Source of the DNA: Tenodera sinensis
Lineage: Eukaryota > Arthropoda > Insecta > Mantodea > Mantidae
Direction: 5' to 3'
NCBI GenBank assembly: GCA_030765045.1
Contig: CM060969.1
Coordinates: 46,238,216-46,302,215, forward strand
Length of the DNA stretch: 64,000 nucleotides
The notes beneath the pieces were generated by a model. That model was not told where the DNA came from and did not search any database. It worked only from the letters and a program-made list of their open reading frames with translations. Shown in pieces: positions 37,041 through 47,975 of the stretch (its first letter is position 1; each line of letters begins with the position of its first letter). The translations under genes and the position numbers were made by a program.

Positions 37041-37600
37041 ACGCATTGCACACCTGTTTTAGGAACTAGTGAAATTGATGGGCTATTCACGATCTCTATT
37101 ATAATAAAGCTCATTTGCCGTGGCTGAGTGATTAGACCGCTCGCGTACAACCTAGGCGGGACCCGTATGTAGTATTAATGATGGACGAAGCGGCGTCTGG
37201 ACGGGTTTTCTCCGGGTTCTCCGGTTTCCCTCACCATTCATTCTACCAATTCCTCCATTATCACCCTTCCAATCATCAATTTCGCCTGCATTTCATATCA
37301 TCCTCTTCCTCACTGTCATACCTGGTGCTTGGCTGACCACCTGCTTCCAGGTTTTCACTCTGGTCCAGAGGTCCCTCTGCTCTCCGACAGACGTCTGACC
37401 CTAGGCACTGGCTTGTAAGTCCTAGGGGGTGTAAGTCCTACATAAGGGGAGGGCAGTCAGGGAAAGAAAGAATGTGTACGTTCACTGCCATTTTGTACAT
37501 TTTCTTACGTTAAAATAATTCACAAAATGATGTTGAAATTGGTATGATAGTGTAGTCAACCAATGGAAAATACGTAAACTCCATGTTGTGAAAACATCTG
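37041..37600 (+). repeat. Copy 1 of a duplicated segment, interrupted by a SINE
   Basis: Left half 37041-37115 (GTTTTAGGAACTAG, TATTATAATAAAGCTCATTTG) and right half 37467-37600 (CATTTTCTTACGTTAAAATA, CACAAAATGATGTTGAAA, AAATACGTAAACTCCATG) match 40476-40676 in order. The SINE at 37116-37466 is absent from the second copy. Confidence 0.65.
37116..37466 (+). mobile_element. tRNA-derived SINE (S1 type)
   Basis: Head GTGGCTGAGTGGTTAGACC, body GGACGAAGCGGCGTCTGG and TTCTCCGGGTTCTCCGG, tail CTGGCTTGTAAGTCCTAGGG, matching the S1 copy at 23834-24212. The B-box part of the head is shortened (ACCTAGGCGGGACCC). No exact target duplication was seen, but the duplicate locus near 40555 serves as an empty-site reference. 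Confidence 0.75.
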
Positions 37601-37602
37601 GT

Positions 37603-38415
37603 GTGTTGCACTCGTATGCCTTTCTCCACTCTTGACTAATTACTCTTGCAAACTCCAATTCCTCTATTTTCTTCGTGTTAGTCGAGATAAACATTTGCAG
37701 AAGTTACCTTATTGCTAATTTGCTTGTGGTACAAGGGGAATATGGCTCTGAGCGATAGTCAAATCTTTCAAAGCTGGTCGCTGTATGAAAGCTTTGAAAT
37801 TCTTTTCCCTTTGTACGCCGAAGAGATAAAAGGTAAACAACGACCTTCCATTTAAGTATTGCAAAACTCATACAAATAACAAGGAATATCTCCAAAATGA
37901 TACACACATACACAAAAGGAAACAAAAGAAAAAATGTTTTAATGACATCTACATTTTTTTTTTATTGTGGTAAGAAATGGTCTTACGGTTCCCCAGTTAT
38001 GAAAAATCATGAAGAGTAAACAAGATTACAAGGGCTAGAGCCAGAAAATTCAAAACAAACACTTCATTTTCCATAAAAAATCTTGAACATATGACACTTT
38101 AATCAAAATCGTTACGTGGAGCTATTTTTGAGAAAAATAAAACTTTCGAACAATTTCCCATATAAAGGGTAGTTTAGGGTGGAGAAATGTTCTTCAAAAT
38201 ATTCGTGTTGCATCCTGTAAATATACTAAACTTAGTCAACCTTGGATTACCTATCAACTTCACAGACAGACACAGACGCTTACAGACACAAAAAAAAATG
38301 CTTTTTTTATTGAGGGGTCCTCAAAACATATCTTTCCGGTAAAATCTCGACATCGAAAGCTTGGGTAGAATATATTACTTCATTTACCTACTAAACTTAG
38401 TATGGAAAGTAAAAG
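37603..38415 (-). repeat. Family A repeat, copy A16, near full length, minus strand
   Basis: It starts CATCTGGTGTGTTGCACTCG..CTTTCTCCACTC (inverted family end). It continues through TGGTTCACTC-equivalent, GAGCCAGAAAATTCAAAAC and AAGGGTAGTTTAGGGTGGAG, and closes with CATTTACCTACTAAACTTAG then TATGGAAAGTAAAA, the inverted fold-back start. Confidence 0.75.
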
Positions 38416-38849
38416 TTACCCTTACTATGATTTCAACCGCTTATGTGCAAATTTGCAAGTGGCCAAGCTGGATAAAATTTGCACACTTCTTTTAGTTTTC
38501 AATTTCAATTTATTTACTGTCGCTTTAAATACTAAGTCATATCGCGACGTCTTGGTATATACAAGCATAAGCAAGTTAACAACACAACAACAACATAACA
38601 AAATAGCGTGACAAGAAAGAGAAACAATTGAGGTTCCTGACGCCATCCTGCACATCCACTGGCTACATTGAACGAGTCTCTTGGCAGCTTCATCGATGAT
38701 TTTCTGTGATAGTGGGAGGGTATCCATAATTCGTTTACTCATTATATCGAAGAGAATTTTGAACTCTTGGGTAGTTCCAGATCCGTCGAGCTATACTGTA
38801 TGTGGAATAAAGGTCAGGTAACCTCTAACCTGTAAAAGTGTCCATTCCT
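38416..38849. other. Unassigned sequence
   Basis: A minus-strand ORF of 105 codons (38425-38742) includes Cys-rich low-complexity sequence from a GTTGTTG tract; no domain is recognised. Confidence 0.3.
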
Positions 38850-40104
38850 GCGGAATTAAGGGCGGTAAGCAGCTTTTTTTGAACTCGAGTACTGCTAGAT
38901 TTTCATTTTATGTTCTGTATAATGTGGATGAAATCTTTTGAGCGTACTCAGAAGAGTTTCTAGATCGTTAGTGTGTTGAGGAGCCAGTGTACCTATATCA
39001 GTGTTGCCTAAAGTGTTTTCGAAGAAACCTTAGACTTGGAGAAAATTGAGAGTAAAACTGTGAGGTTCTGTTTCCATGACGAATTTGACCAGTTTCAATA
39101 ATTCTGCATGCGAAGTTATTTATGTTCTTCTTGCCTTTTTAACAGTATGTTTTATCTGAAATTGAGACTATTCTTCAGCATCATGATCCTCAGAAAGATC
39201 TTATGATGGTTCGAGCGAATCAGCTAGCGATGGTATTTTATCAGCAGTTATTTCTAAGGAGGTTTAGCTAGAGAGTGAATCTCGGATAGGGCGTTTTAAA
39301 TTAAAAATGCCAGACTCCTTTGTTATTGTGTGACATTGGCTTTTGGTATGGAAGCATTTTTCTCCTTGTTTGTATTCTCTTCTTCATTGGGAGATGGTGG
39401 TGTACCGGTAAGTTCCTTTGTTTGAGACCTATTAAGTTTCTCATGTACTGGTATTAGCTGTGGAAATTGCTGAATCATTGTTAGTATCTTTGCGTGGCAG
39501 ATCAAAATCATACTTGTAGTATTTAGCAAGTTGCTCTTCTTGTTTGCATAAAATGAAGGTGGGTGTGTCGGACGTGGCGTAAATTCAGTAGTTTGTAGCC
39601 TCGTGGTTAATGTTAAAGCTAGGAGGTAACTTAGCAAATCATCTGGGGAAACATACATTTGTCTTCTAAAGCTTACGATATGGGAAAACCTAGGTTCGTT
39701 GATTCCTGCGCTGATACAGCAATACTGGACACTGGTTTGACTTCCCACTTTCATTTAATGCCTTATTATTGTATCATTAGGTATGATAGGGCACACGTTT
39801 GAGAGTGCAACCCTCTTATTCGGCGTTATTAACAGTCTTAGTTTGCAAGATATATTGTTAATATGTATTACAGTGTGTTTTGATGTTAAATCTTCGGCAA
39901 ATTTGACACTTGAGAGGTAGATACATATTCTGCTATTGCAAATGCGTGATATATACCGAATATTGCTTGCATCGGTTAGTTTACTTATTGCCATTGCATA
40001 GTCTTAACTGTAAGTCCTTCGTGAGTTTCGATGATTAGCGTTTCTTTTTTTCGGAGGAGTTAGCATAACTGATGCATAACTAGGCTGGGTAGTAGACGTC
40101 ATAG
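38850..40104 (-). mobile_element. LINE ORF1 (nucleocapsid-like) remnant, minus strand
   Basis: On the minus strand an ATG at 40104-40102 begins MTSTTQPSYASV. After a frame shift this continues as GLTVKDYAMAISKLTD, SNIRYISRICNSRICIYL, LSNVCPIIPNDTII, a stop, then AGINEPRFSHIVSFRRQMYV. A degenerate zinc-knuckle block CKQEEQLAKYYK is readable in another frame. A Glu/Asn-rich linker and a C-terminal LKRFHPHYTEHK-type segment near 38960 follow. This is the RNA-binding ORF1 of a jockey/LOA-like LINE as seen in many insects. Stops and frame shifts make it a pseudogene. No RT domain follows, so the copy is partial. Confidence 0.65.
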
Positions 40105-40475
40105 TTTTCTTTGGTTAGGTTCAAACGTTATGTTGGATTACGACTGCTCTGTTGGCAGCCTTGAATAATGGAACCTTCGTTGATTGCGTGGCAATTGTTT
40201 TCCGCTTTGGCAGTTGTTTTCAACCTGCTAGGATATGGCAGGCCACAGATGTAGAAGGTGGCCGTGTTTTGTGGTTCGATTGTATTTTTAATATTATTGA
40301 GTAAAAGCAAGATACAAATTGTTGCTAATGCTCACCCTTGTACCCGCGGTACTGATGATTAATACTATCGAGATGAGTTATCCTGAGGTATCCATCATCT
40401 TGAATTAATCTTGAAAACGCGCTACATAATACATCTTCTGGATACAAACGATGCCATTTTCAACTATCTCACAGG
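40105..40475. other. Probable LINE 5' leader and unassigned sequence
   Basis: On the minus strand this lies upstream of the ORF1 start and could be its 5' untranslated region. No promoter motif was recognised. Confidence 0.25.
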
Positions 40476-40676
40476 ACCATTTGTTTTAGGAACGACTAGG
40501 AAAGTTTTAGGAACTGGACTATTTGCGACTTTTATTATAATAATGCTCATTTGAGCATGTCGACTATCTTTCTGTGCATTTTCTAAAGTTAAAATATTAC
40601 ACAAAATGACGTTGAAAATGGTTTGATTTTGTAGTCACACTATCGACAAATACGTAGACTCCATGTTGAAAAATAA
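40476..40676 (+). repeat. Copy 2 of the duplicated segment, SINE-free
   Basis: Contains GTTTTAGGAACTGG, TTTTATTATAATAATGCTC, CACAAAATGACGTTGAAAA and ATACGTAGACTCCATGTTG. It is colinear with 37041-37600 minus the SINE. Family A copy A16 is also absent from the equivalent position on the right. Confidence 0.65.
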
Positions 40677-41144
40677 ATGAAATTCTATTCTCGCCCAGAT
40701 ACTCGTGGAGTGTATGAGAAGACTCGTAGCCAATTACAGTAAATTATTCCACGTTATTTATATCAGCTGTGTTTGTAGCCCGGCCTTCTGCCTCGTATAT
40801 CAGGCACATCTCCGGGGAAAAGGAGTGAGGAGGAATAGCACGAAGAATATTTATCACAGCTCCGAGGAGATGGAAAGTAATGGTGAGGAGGGATATAAAA
40901 CGAGAAAAAGCAAGACAGGAATAAAGAGAAAAGTGGAGTAAGAAGGAAGTAAGGCGATAGAATGAAGTGCGACGCAACTAAGAGATGGCGAGTAATTGAT
41001 TGATTATGACCCTCTAGATTAAGTGCGCTGTAAAATGTCCTTCCGAATGGTACTCAAGTTTAAAAAGTATCTCCGTCAAAATTAGTACTTTATATTGGAA
41101 ATGGATCATCAATAACCATTTTGGCACGTGCGTCTTATTTTTAT
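40677..41144. other. Unassigned sequence
   Basis: A 78-codon lysine-rich ORF at 40705-40941 has no recognised domain. Confidence 0.3.
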
Positions 41145-41257
41145 TTTCTCTGCTAGTATAGGTGGTAAGAAAGGGAGGTATTGTGTTCCACTCAAAACTT
41201 CGAGATTTTACCGAAAATGTGTTTTGAGAAACCCTAAATCAAAACACAAACATTTTT
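41145..41257 (+). repeat. Family A repeat, copy A17, 5' end only
   Basis: Start TTTTTATTTTCTCTGC..GGGAGGTATTGTGTTCCAC and GATTTTACCGAAAATGTG, breaking off at the family's AAACA/CATTTTT site where copy A18 begins. Confidence 0.65.
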
Positions 41258-41815
41258 ACTTTCTTTCCTATGTATAATAAGTAGAAGAATAATATATTCC
41301 ACCCAAAAATTCGATGAAGAGCGGAAATTTATGTTTTGAGACTCCTTGAATCTAAACAATCATTTTTAGAAAAAGGTCTGTGTGTCCCTGTGGACAGCAT
41401 AAATCAAAACGAAAAGTCGGTTAAAAACCAAAGTTCTTACTTAAGTTTAACATCTTTTAGGTCTGCGACACGAAGATTTTGAATAAAATTACTCCACCCT
41501 AGACTACCCTATACATGGAAAATTTTTCGAAACATGGAATATCGTTATTGGTTGTTTTTTTTTTTTATTTTTATTTTTTTTTTTTTTTTTTTTTTTGTCT
41601 GCTAGCCGTGCAAAGAGAACAGAATTTAAAACTTTAAAATATTTGACTATCGCTCAATGCCTACTGTATTCCCATGTTCCTCTTGCACCTACAATGAAAT
41701 AAGATAATTTCTGCAAATATTTGTCTCAACCAACACTAAGAAGATATAGGAGTAAGAGTATATAAGGATGGTTACTACAAGAGTAGAGAAAGTCATGTGA
41801 GTACAACACATCAGA
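41258..41815 (+). repeat. Family A repeat, copy A18, internally deleted
   Basis: Starts TTTTTACTTTCTTTCC..AAGTAGAAGAAT, contains AGCATAAATCAAAACG and ACTACCCTATACATGGAAA, and loses the middle around 41540. It carries a T run (41564-41596) and ends GTAGAGAAAGTCATGTGAG..CAACACATCAGAT. Confidence 0.7.
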
Positions 41816-42175
41816 TATTTAGACAAAGAAATCTGTGAATGTGTTCGTCTTTAGTCTTTGAACAGCATAATTAACAATGAGAAATCGGTCAAAAACCAAA
41901 CTTGATGTTTAAGTTCAGCATCTTTCAAGAATGTAACTTGAAGATGTTGAAGAGAGCCTATCCCAGACCAACCTTTACATGGAACACTTTTCAAAAATTT
42001 TGATTTTACAAAACATGGGTCTGATAATTTTGAATAAAATGTCATATTTAAGTTATATCAAACACAAATGAAGTTTTTTGGAATTCTCTACACACTGGGC
42101 GACTTTTGCATAGCTAACAACAGCAAGAGATAAAGTCCTACTACCAAAAAAAAAAAAAAAAAGTAGATCTTGTCT
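41816..42175 (+). repeat. Family A repeat, copy A19, tandem to A18
   Basis: Begins ATTTAGACAAAGAAATCTG, equivalent to the family's TTTTTAGAAAAAGG site, directly after the A18 end. It continues through GAACAGCATAATTAACAATG and ACCAACCTTTACATGGAAC to an A run (42146-42162). It is the third unit in a row. Confidence 0.65.
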
Positions 42176-42244
42176 CCCCATGCATATGCTGTTAGTAAAC
42201 AAAACACGCAAGGCAAAGGACGGAATGCTTATTAGCAAGAGGTT

Positions 42245-42600
42245 ACATGCAGTTAGTGGTTAGGTTCCACGTTAGCCTCGCAGGCATTCAGTGCATGTGT
42301 TGAGTCCTGGGAAAGAGTACATACCGAGGTCATACCCGGGGAGATATGTATGAGGGTTAGTAGGTGTTACTGCTGACGCTACTGTGTGAGGACTTTGCGC
42401 ACTGTAACTGCTGTTATCGGCGTAGACGTGGCGTTATAGTCCCTCTGTCATGGCGGGAGTCGATCCCTGCAGCCGGGATAAAGAATCTCCAGTTCACGTT
42501 AAGCCCCTCACGCTGGCTCGACGCTAGCCCATGTTCCGGCACGTCTGTAGAGCGTCCAGTCTCATCCCTTCTTCCCGGGTCTGACATACAATGGCCTCAA
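42245..42600 (+). mobile_element. SINE-like GC-rich repeat
   Basis: A possible A box (AGTGGTTAGGTTCC) and B box (GTGTTGAGTCCTGG) head a GC-rich body that includes GGCGGGAGTCGATCCCTGC. No related copy was seen in the window and the 3' end is not defined. Confidence 0.4.
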
Positions 42601-42691
42601 AAGCTGGCTCAGTATGGAATCCCCTCCCCCTGTACTATACCTCTCAAAATGATCACTAGCCGTAATAATAAATATTTAAGCATAACATATC

Positions 42692-44183
42692 CACACTGCT
42701 CAAGAACATATTTAAACCAATGTCCCAAAACAAATATTGATGTAACTTAATTTTTGGTAGTTTATAATTATAGATTGAGGAAGTGTGTAAAATTATAATG
42801 GGCATTATAACAAACTTGTTTCACACAATTCGAAACACGAACAAGCTACTGTCTGATGCACAAAACAAAGTGAAAATACAGGATTACATTGTTTATTAAT
42901 CAGTGCCTCCATGGTTATTTCAAGCCGCAATATGGAATCCTCCTAGAGCTGCAATAACGCCTAAACCTATGTGGGATGTTTCTCACCAGCCTTCTAATGG
43001 CAATTTGTGTGATTTTATCCCATTCTTCAGTGAGTGTATTTGCGAATTATCTCAGGTTCTGTTTCTCAGCAGGTCACTTGCGAACAAGATTTTCCAGCTT
43101 GTCCCATAGATGTTCAATCGGATATAGGTCAGGACTGTGTGCAGGCCATTCCATTACCCAAATTTGGCATTCTTGTAAAACATCCTTGGTATACACCTTT
43201 CTGGTTGGACTTGAGCATTATCGTGCTGTAGAAGAAAATTAAGATCCATTCCATAAGTAGAGGGTACGACATGTTGGAGGATGAGTTAGTAGTACAGATA
43301 TCTGCATTCATGCTGCTGTGGTACATGAATAAGCTTTGTCCAAGACTCAACAGTAATGCCAGCCCAAATAATGACCGAGCCGCTTCCAAATCTCTCATGT
43401 TTAACAATAATGGATGGAACAAGATGCTCACCACAATGTCTTCTCCATACACATGTACGATCAATTTAAATCTTGACTCGTCTGTAAAGAAAAGCCTTTC
43501 CTTGGCAGATCTGCTAGTTGACATGGTACTGAGCAATCTCAAGCGGGCTTCCTTGTGTCAAACAAGGGGCTTTGACGGAGATTCAAAATCTAAACCCGCA
43601 TTTCTCGACTTGTTTCTTATTGTCTGATCAGAAATCACCACTCCAGTTGTTGTTTGTACGTCATTTTGTATGTCGCTTTCTGTAAATTTGCATCTGCACA
43701 AAGCTGATATGACAAGATATTTATGCTGTACTTCCTCCTCTGCCCTTGTCCGGGACGCCTCTTGAACTCATATGCCTCTATATATCTTCTGCAAACTTAA
43801 TGGTTGACAGAAGGGTTGATATGAATAATCCTGAAGAAAAAGCGAATAGAATAGCCATCTTCAATCCACCTAAGTGCCTTTGCAGTAGATATTTCATTCA
43901 GATGTGTTATTCCTCTGTATTGACCTCAGAGAACAATAGATACTTTTCTATCACAGATTGCTGTTAAAACCTGTTTTTAAAAACATAATAAATGAGAGTA
44001 CACTCACTTTGATTTCCAAATGTTTTTCAATTTCAGATTTATTCACACAAAAGTTGACAAATGTTTAGATGAACTCCATTGTAGTTTTAAACATCACATG
44101 TGACTGTCAAAATTTTTATTGCCTCACTACTGTATTTTGGGTTTCGTTTAAACATGTGTTCCTCTAATTTTTTGAGCAGTGTG
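42692..44183 (-). mobile_element. Tc1-like transposon with decayed transposase, minus strand
   Basis: The outer ends are CACACTGCTCAAG (42692) and, inverted, TTTTTTGAGCAGTGTG (ending 44183). Both continue into a GAACA..TTTAAAC..CCAAAA series, giving roughly 45 bp of Tc1-type terminal repeat. Reading minus, transposase traces appear in order: LFFTDESRF (residues 16-24 of the frame at 43542-43129), then in other frames LQHDNAQVQPE and WPAHSPDLYPIEHLWDKL, the usual Tc1 second and third catalytic blocks. Frame shifts and stops separate them, so it is a pseudogene. The 1.49-kb length is normal for Tc1. If the core starts at CACTGC, the flanking dinucleotides CA and TG could be a TA target duplication altered by one transition each. 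Confidence 0.82.
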
Positions 44184-44900
44184 TTTCTTTTAGTAAATTA
44201 TGCGTTATTCTCTTCGAACGAAGCTAGGAGTCACGACCTGAACCGACCAAGAGGTATATGGCAGTTACGATTTGACTATGTAATTGATGGTCAATTATGT
44301 AACCGAGTGTTTTCTATATTCCTTTGTTTTATGGGTACTGTTAAAGAGAAATATAATTTTTTTTCTATTCTATGAGGACGTCATATTCAGGAGAAGCTAA
44401 GGCTTGAGCTCAAGCTCTACGTAAACAGGAATGAGAGCTGAGCCAAAAGTCTTCTCATCTGTCATCTGTATTAACTGTTCTATAAATTTTAGGGAAGATC
44501 CTATATAAATCAGACCTTCACTAGACAGCAGCAACAACTTTTCTAATTTTAAGACAGGATCGGATCACATCATGCCTACATAGGAGAGAAACGATTTATA
44601 AATTGAACGTAATTTGCGACATTTGATAAACAACATATGCCAGAAGATACGTCGTAGTTAGCGAAAAAGACTGTTAGAAGGCTAGTAATAAAGTTAATCT
44701 TTAGGATCCATCAATAGCCACACAGTTATTAAATTTGTGTTTGAATATAAAAAAATCCAGAAATATTGATAGAACATGGTTTGGAAAGATCCAAAAGCTG
44801 CTAATGATGAATGGGTGTAGGGAAATGTGACCACCGGTATAGGCGTTAATGAAGAAATTTGGATAATACTAACACACACACACACACACACACACACACC

Positions 44901-44941
<41 letters not shown>

Positions 44942-45929
44942 ACTAGTTATATACCCAAACCAAGGATAAAAGTTCACTTAGCTTCTACAGCGAATCATTT
45001 CATCATCATATCATCATATCGAATCATATCTTAAGGTTTGTGATAAGAACCAAAGAAAAGGGATTGCTTGATGAATGTGAAAATTGAGGAATGAAAGGAA
45101 GAATGTGTTAAAGGAGAGAGTCTTATCTAATGGTAGGAAAGACAAGATTCATTTGTTACTAGAAGTTCAGTTCAGTGCAGACTACTGGAGGAAACAGTTG
45201 ATTCGTAGAAAATGGCTGAAAAGAAACAAAAAGCTGACAGAAGAGTTTTTTAAGGCCCAGTAGCAGAAACGTGGGGAAATTTTAATGGAATGTAAGAAAC
45301 AAATGGAAGTAATCAGCGAACAGGATAGAGAAAGGATGATGCTTTTGTGGTCTTGATTTTATAGTTATTATGGGTAAGTGTATGACTGAAGAACGGCTAC
45401 CAGACAAGCATCTGCGTAAAATTAGCTTACCACTTACATTAATAACCATAATTTGATAAATATCAAGATAGAAAAGTTGAAGTTACAGAGCAATCTAGGA
45501 CATTCGAAATAGCACAATGGATGTTTTCATTTGCGTGTGCAGAATGTCGGCATGAAACGGACTTAGCATACAATCGACATGAGAACGCGCCTGCCTTTTC
45601 TTCTAGACATTCCTGTTGAAAATTCCAACACGAAGAGAATTTCTTCATCTTGGTAGAGATAAAGTAAAGATTTAATGTGCTTCAAAAGAATTTTAGTTAA
45701 TTAGGAGCAAGCATAAGAAAACTCTAGGCAGACTTTAATGGCGACTGCTTGTTGGCGCTCATTTTATATCCGTATGCGTGCTTCATACGTAATTAATTCG
45801 ATTATAACATGAACGCTGAGGAAAGGGCCCTTTTTTAAAACATATCCAGTTTCTGGCCAACTTCATCAAAAAATAAAATAACTTATGCTACAACAATACA
45901 TGAACGCGGGTAGTCATCCTACGTTGTCT
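44184..45929. other. Unassigned sequence with a (CA)n tract
   Basis: An alternating CA/CG microsatellite lies at 44873-44942. Around 45130-45350 a Lys/Glu/Gln-rich open stretch with one stop could be the coiled-coil tail of a lost transposon protein, but it is not recognised. Confidence 0.35.
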
Positions 45930-46109
45930 AGGGTTCCTTCTGGTTCCTGAGGTCGCAGGTTCAAACTCGGCGGAGGGCGATGAATTTTTTCGGGCATATT
46001 CCTTAGGAAGGGAAGTAAAGACAGTGGTATCGTACCGTAGATTTATAGCAATAAAAGGAACTCAAGTCTGATAAAGAAGCTTCTGCGAAAAATTAAGTGG
46101 TCTTTCACG
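45930..46109 (+). mobile_element. SINE (S4 type), left part, split by hAT-1
   Basis: Head with B box AGGTCGCAGGTTCAAACTCG, then GATGAATTTTTTCGGGC, GGGAAGTAAAGACAGTGG and AAGTGGTCTTTCACG. It aligns with the uninterrupted copy at 55255-55475. Its continuation lies at 47915-47975, beyond the inserted hAT elements. Confidence 0.7.
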
Positions 46110-46997
46110 TAGAGTTGCCAATTGCTCCTTTTTTCCCGGGTTCCTCCGTTTTGGGGGGGCAAGTATACATCCCATTTTATATTTGCCCGAAATGCATGAT
46201 TCTGCATTTTTCTCTTTACAAAAACAATATTAAAGCAAAGAAGTTTATTAGAGAAACGTGCCTGTTTAGCAGCAAGTTTGTTATTTTGAAAATTTGAAAT
46301 TGAGTTGGTAACACTGCAAAATAGATCTGATTCGACATGCGGATGCCCAAAAAACTGCTTACATCCGGTTTAGGCATTTTTATTTGTGTTTTTCTGAGTT
46401 GGAGGGTGGTAAATATGTGTTTTAATCAGGACACCACTGTGTTATATTGACTGAAAATGATCTTTCAAAGACCCCTCCAAAGAAGAAACTAACATTTTCA
46501 CAACAGTAGGTGTATTTGAAGATATGGGAAAAACAGTTTGCGTGGGTTAAGCCAACCCCAGATAAACATCGGGCGTTTTGTGTTCTATATAGAACAGATT
46601 TTAGTATTTCACATTGTAGACAGTCTGACCTAAAACAGTACGATCAATATAAAGACCATAAAGAATAGGAAAAATTGAAGCTAGGGAGTAGAAACAAATT
46701 ATCTGATTTTTTTCGTAAATTAAAAACAATGAGGAGCATAAGATGTGCATTTGTGGAAAGAATTTTCTCATTAATGAAAAACAAGTGGAGTGACATAAGG
46801 AAGAGATGTTCTGTAAACTTACTTAAGGCTGAACTACAGGTATCAGTAAATTACCAAAGTATATATTGTGAAGAGCTTTATAAATTTCCAAGCGATGATC
46901 TCAAAATGTTGCAATGCTAGATAACAGGTAAATAAGAAGTATATTTATCATTTTAGTTATAGATAAATTTTAACTGTTAGGTGAAATTTTATTAATG

Positions 46998-47875
46998 TAC
47001 TATACCAGGGGAAGACAACTTCGGGCCGTGTGACGTATTTAAACGAAGAGCCAGCTTGTACGTTCGTGTGACGTCAGGCGAGAGCAGTGTATTGCTATGC
47101 AGCCTAAATCAGCGGCGCATGTGTTCAGTTCTCCGTGTTTCACACCAGTTTGAGACCAGGCTTCAAGATGTAGAAACATTGTCAACTACGTTTCAGATCT
47201 TAGCGACCCCGTATTCATTGGATGTTAACAATGTTTCTAGCAGGTTGCAAATTGAATTGATAAATTTACAGTGCGACGATTTGCTGAAGGACAAATATAA
47301 ACACAAGGAAGACTTGGCTAATTGTTATAAGAATGTTCCTCAAACCAGATTTCTGAGGTTGTATGCCCTTGTTGCACGGGTATTATGTATGTTTGGTTTC
47401 ACGTATGTGTGCGAACAATTCTTTTTGGTTATGAACCTTTCTAAGTCAAAATCCCGAAGCATATTGTCAGATCATAATCTTACATGCAGTTTTCGGTTAC
47501 AAATGTGCCGTACATTACGCCCTAACATTGACAAACTAGTTAAAGAAAATCGAAACGGCAAATGTCGGAAAATGTCCACCTAATTGTTCTGTATAGCTCT
47601 CCTCTAGCTCAGGAAAAATAGTTATAATTTCTTTTCTATTTGCGTTATAACATGACTGTTCACATAAATATATATATGGCATAAAGCCGAAATGTAATTA
47701 TTTATAATCTGTGACTATTCGTAATTGGAACAGTCAGCATTAAGATTACGATGTCCCGTATCCCATTTCCTCTTGCCCGCTGTGACGTCACACGTTCAAC
47801 TGGCTTGCTCTGGGAGCAAGTGTGCTGAGTGGGCTGACGTCACAGCAGCGTTACCTGTCTTCCCCTGTACTATAC
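46998..47875 (+). mobile_element. hAT-2: nested hAT element, 862 bp, with exact 8-bp target duplication
   Basis: TACTATAC flanks the element exactly (46998-47005 and 47868-47875). The ends CAGGGGAAGACA and TGTCTTCCCCTG are perfect 12-bp inverted repeats, followed on both sides by GTGTGACGT or GCTGACGTCAC subterminal motifs. Everything about its borders is intact, which points to insertion after hAT-1. It keeps only the 3' part of the transposase gene and so depended on a transposase supplied elsewhere. Confidence 0.92.
47056..47583 (+). pseudogene. hAT-2 transposase, C-terminal fragment
   Basis: A 175-codon frame carries the C-terminal half of a hAT transposase of the type found in GTF2IRD2/ZBED-like domesticated proteins. 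Residues about 30-75 (SHQFETRLQDVE..NVSSRLQIELINLQCDDLL) and the dimerisation domain at about 107-150 (RVLCMFGFTYVCEQFFLVM, SKSKSRSILSDHNL) are clear; CEQFF at 119-123 is the hallmark. The BED finger and catalytic residues are missing. The first ~28 codons look unrelated and probably result from the internal deletion, so the ATG at 47056 is not a real start. No internal stops in the conserved part suggests the insertion is fairly recent. Confidence 0.85.
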
Positions 47876-47914
47876 GTTACTCTGTTTTTCATTTTCGAAA
47901 AATTGGTAACCCTA

Positions 47915-47975
47915 CTTTCACGCCCAGTATGCAATGGGCCAGTGAGAACCACAGCAGTTACAGAGCGTCCACAAA
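47915..47975 (+). mobile_element. SINE (S4 type), right part after hAT-1
   Basis: CTTTCACGCCCAGTATGCAA then TGGGCCAGTGAGAACCACAG aligns with CTTTCACGCGCAATAGCAAA then TGGGACACTAAGAACAATGA at 55430 onward, showing the same SINE resumes immediately after the target duplication. Confidence 0.65.

Larger units (their letters stand above)
46102..47922 (+). mobile_element. hAT-1: deleted hAT transposon with exact 8-bp target duplication
   Basis: The element is 46110-47914. CTTTCACG flanks it on both sides (46102-46109 and 47915-47922). Its ends TAGAGTTGCCAATT and AATTGGTAACCCTA are inverted repeats matching at 12 of 14. A frame from about 46531 to 46920 has one TAG (46666-46668). Before the stop is a BED-like zinc finger, FAWVKPTPDKHRAFCVLY and SHCRQSDLKQYDQYKDH, with a zinc ligand changed to Tyr. 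After it comes a hAT C-terminal segment, ERIFSLMKNKWSDIRKRCSV. The catalytic middle is deleted. A second hAT element (47006-47867) is nested inside, so hAT-1 itself is about 935 bp. Confidence 0.88.
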
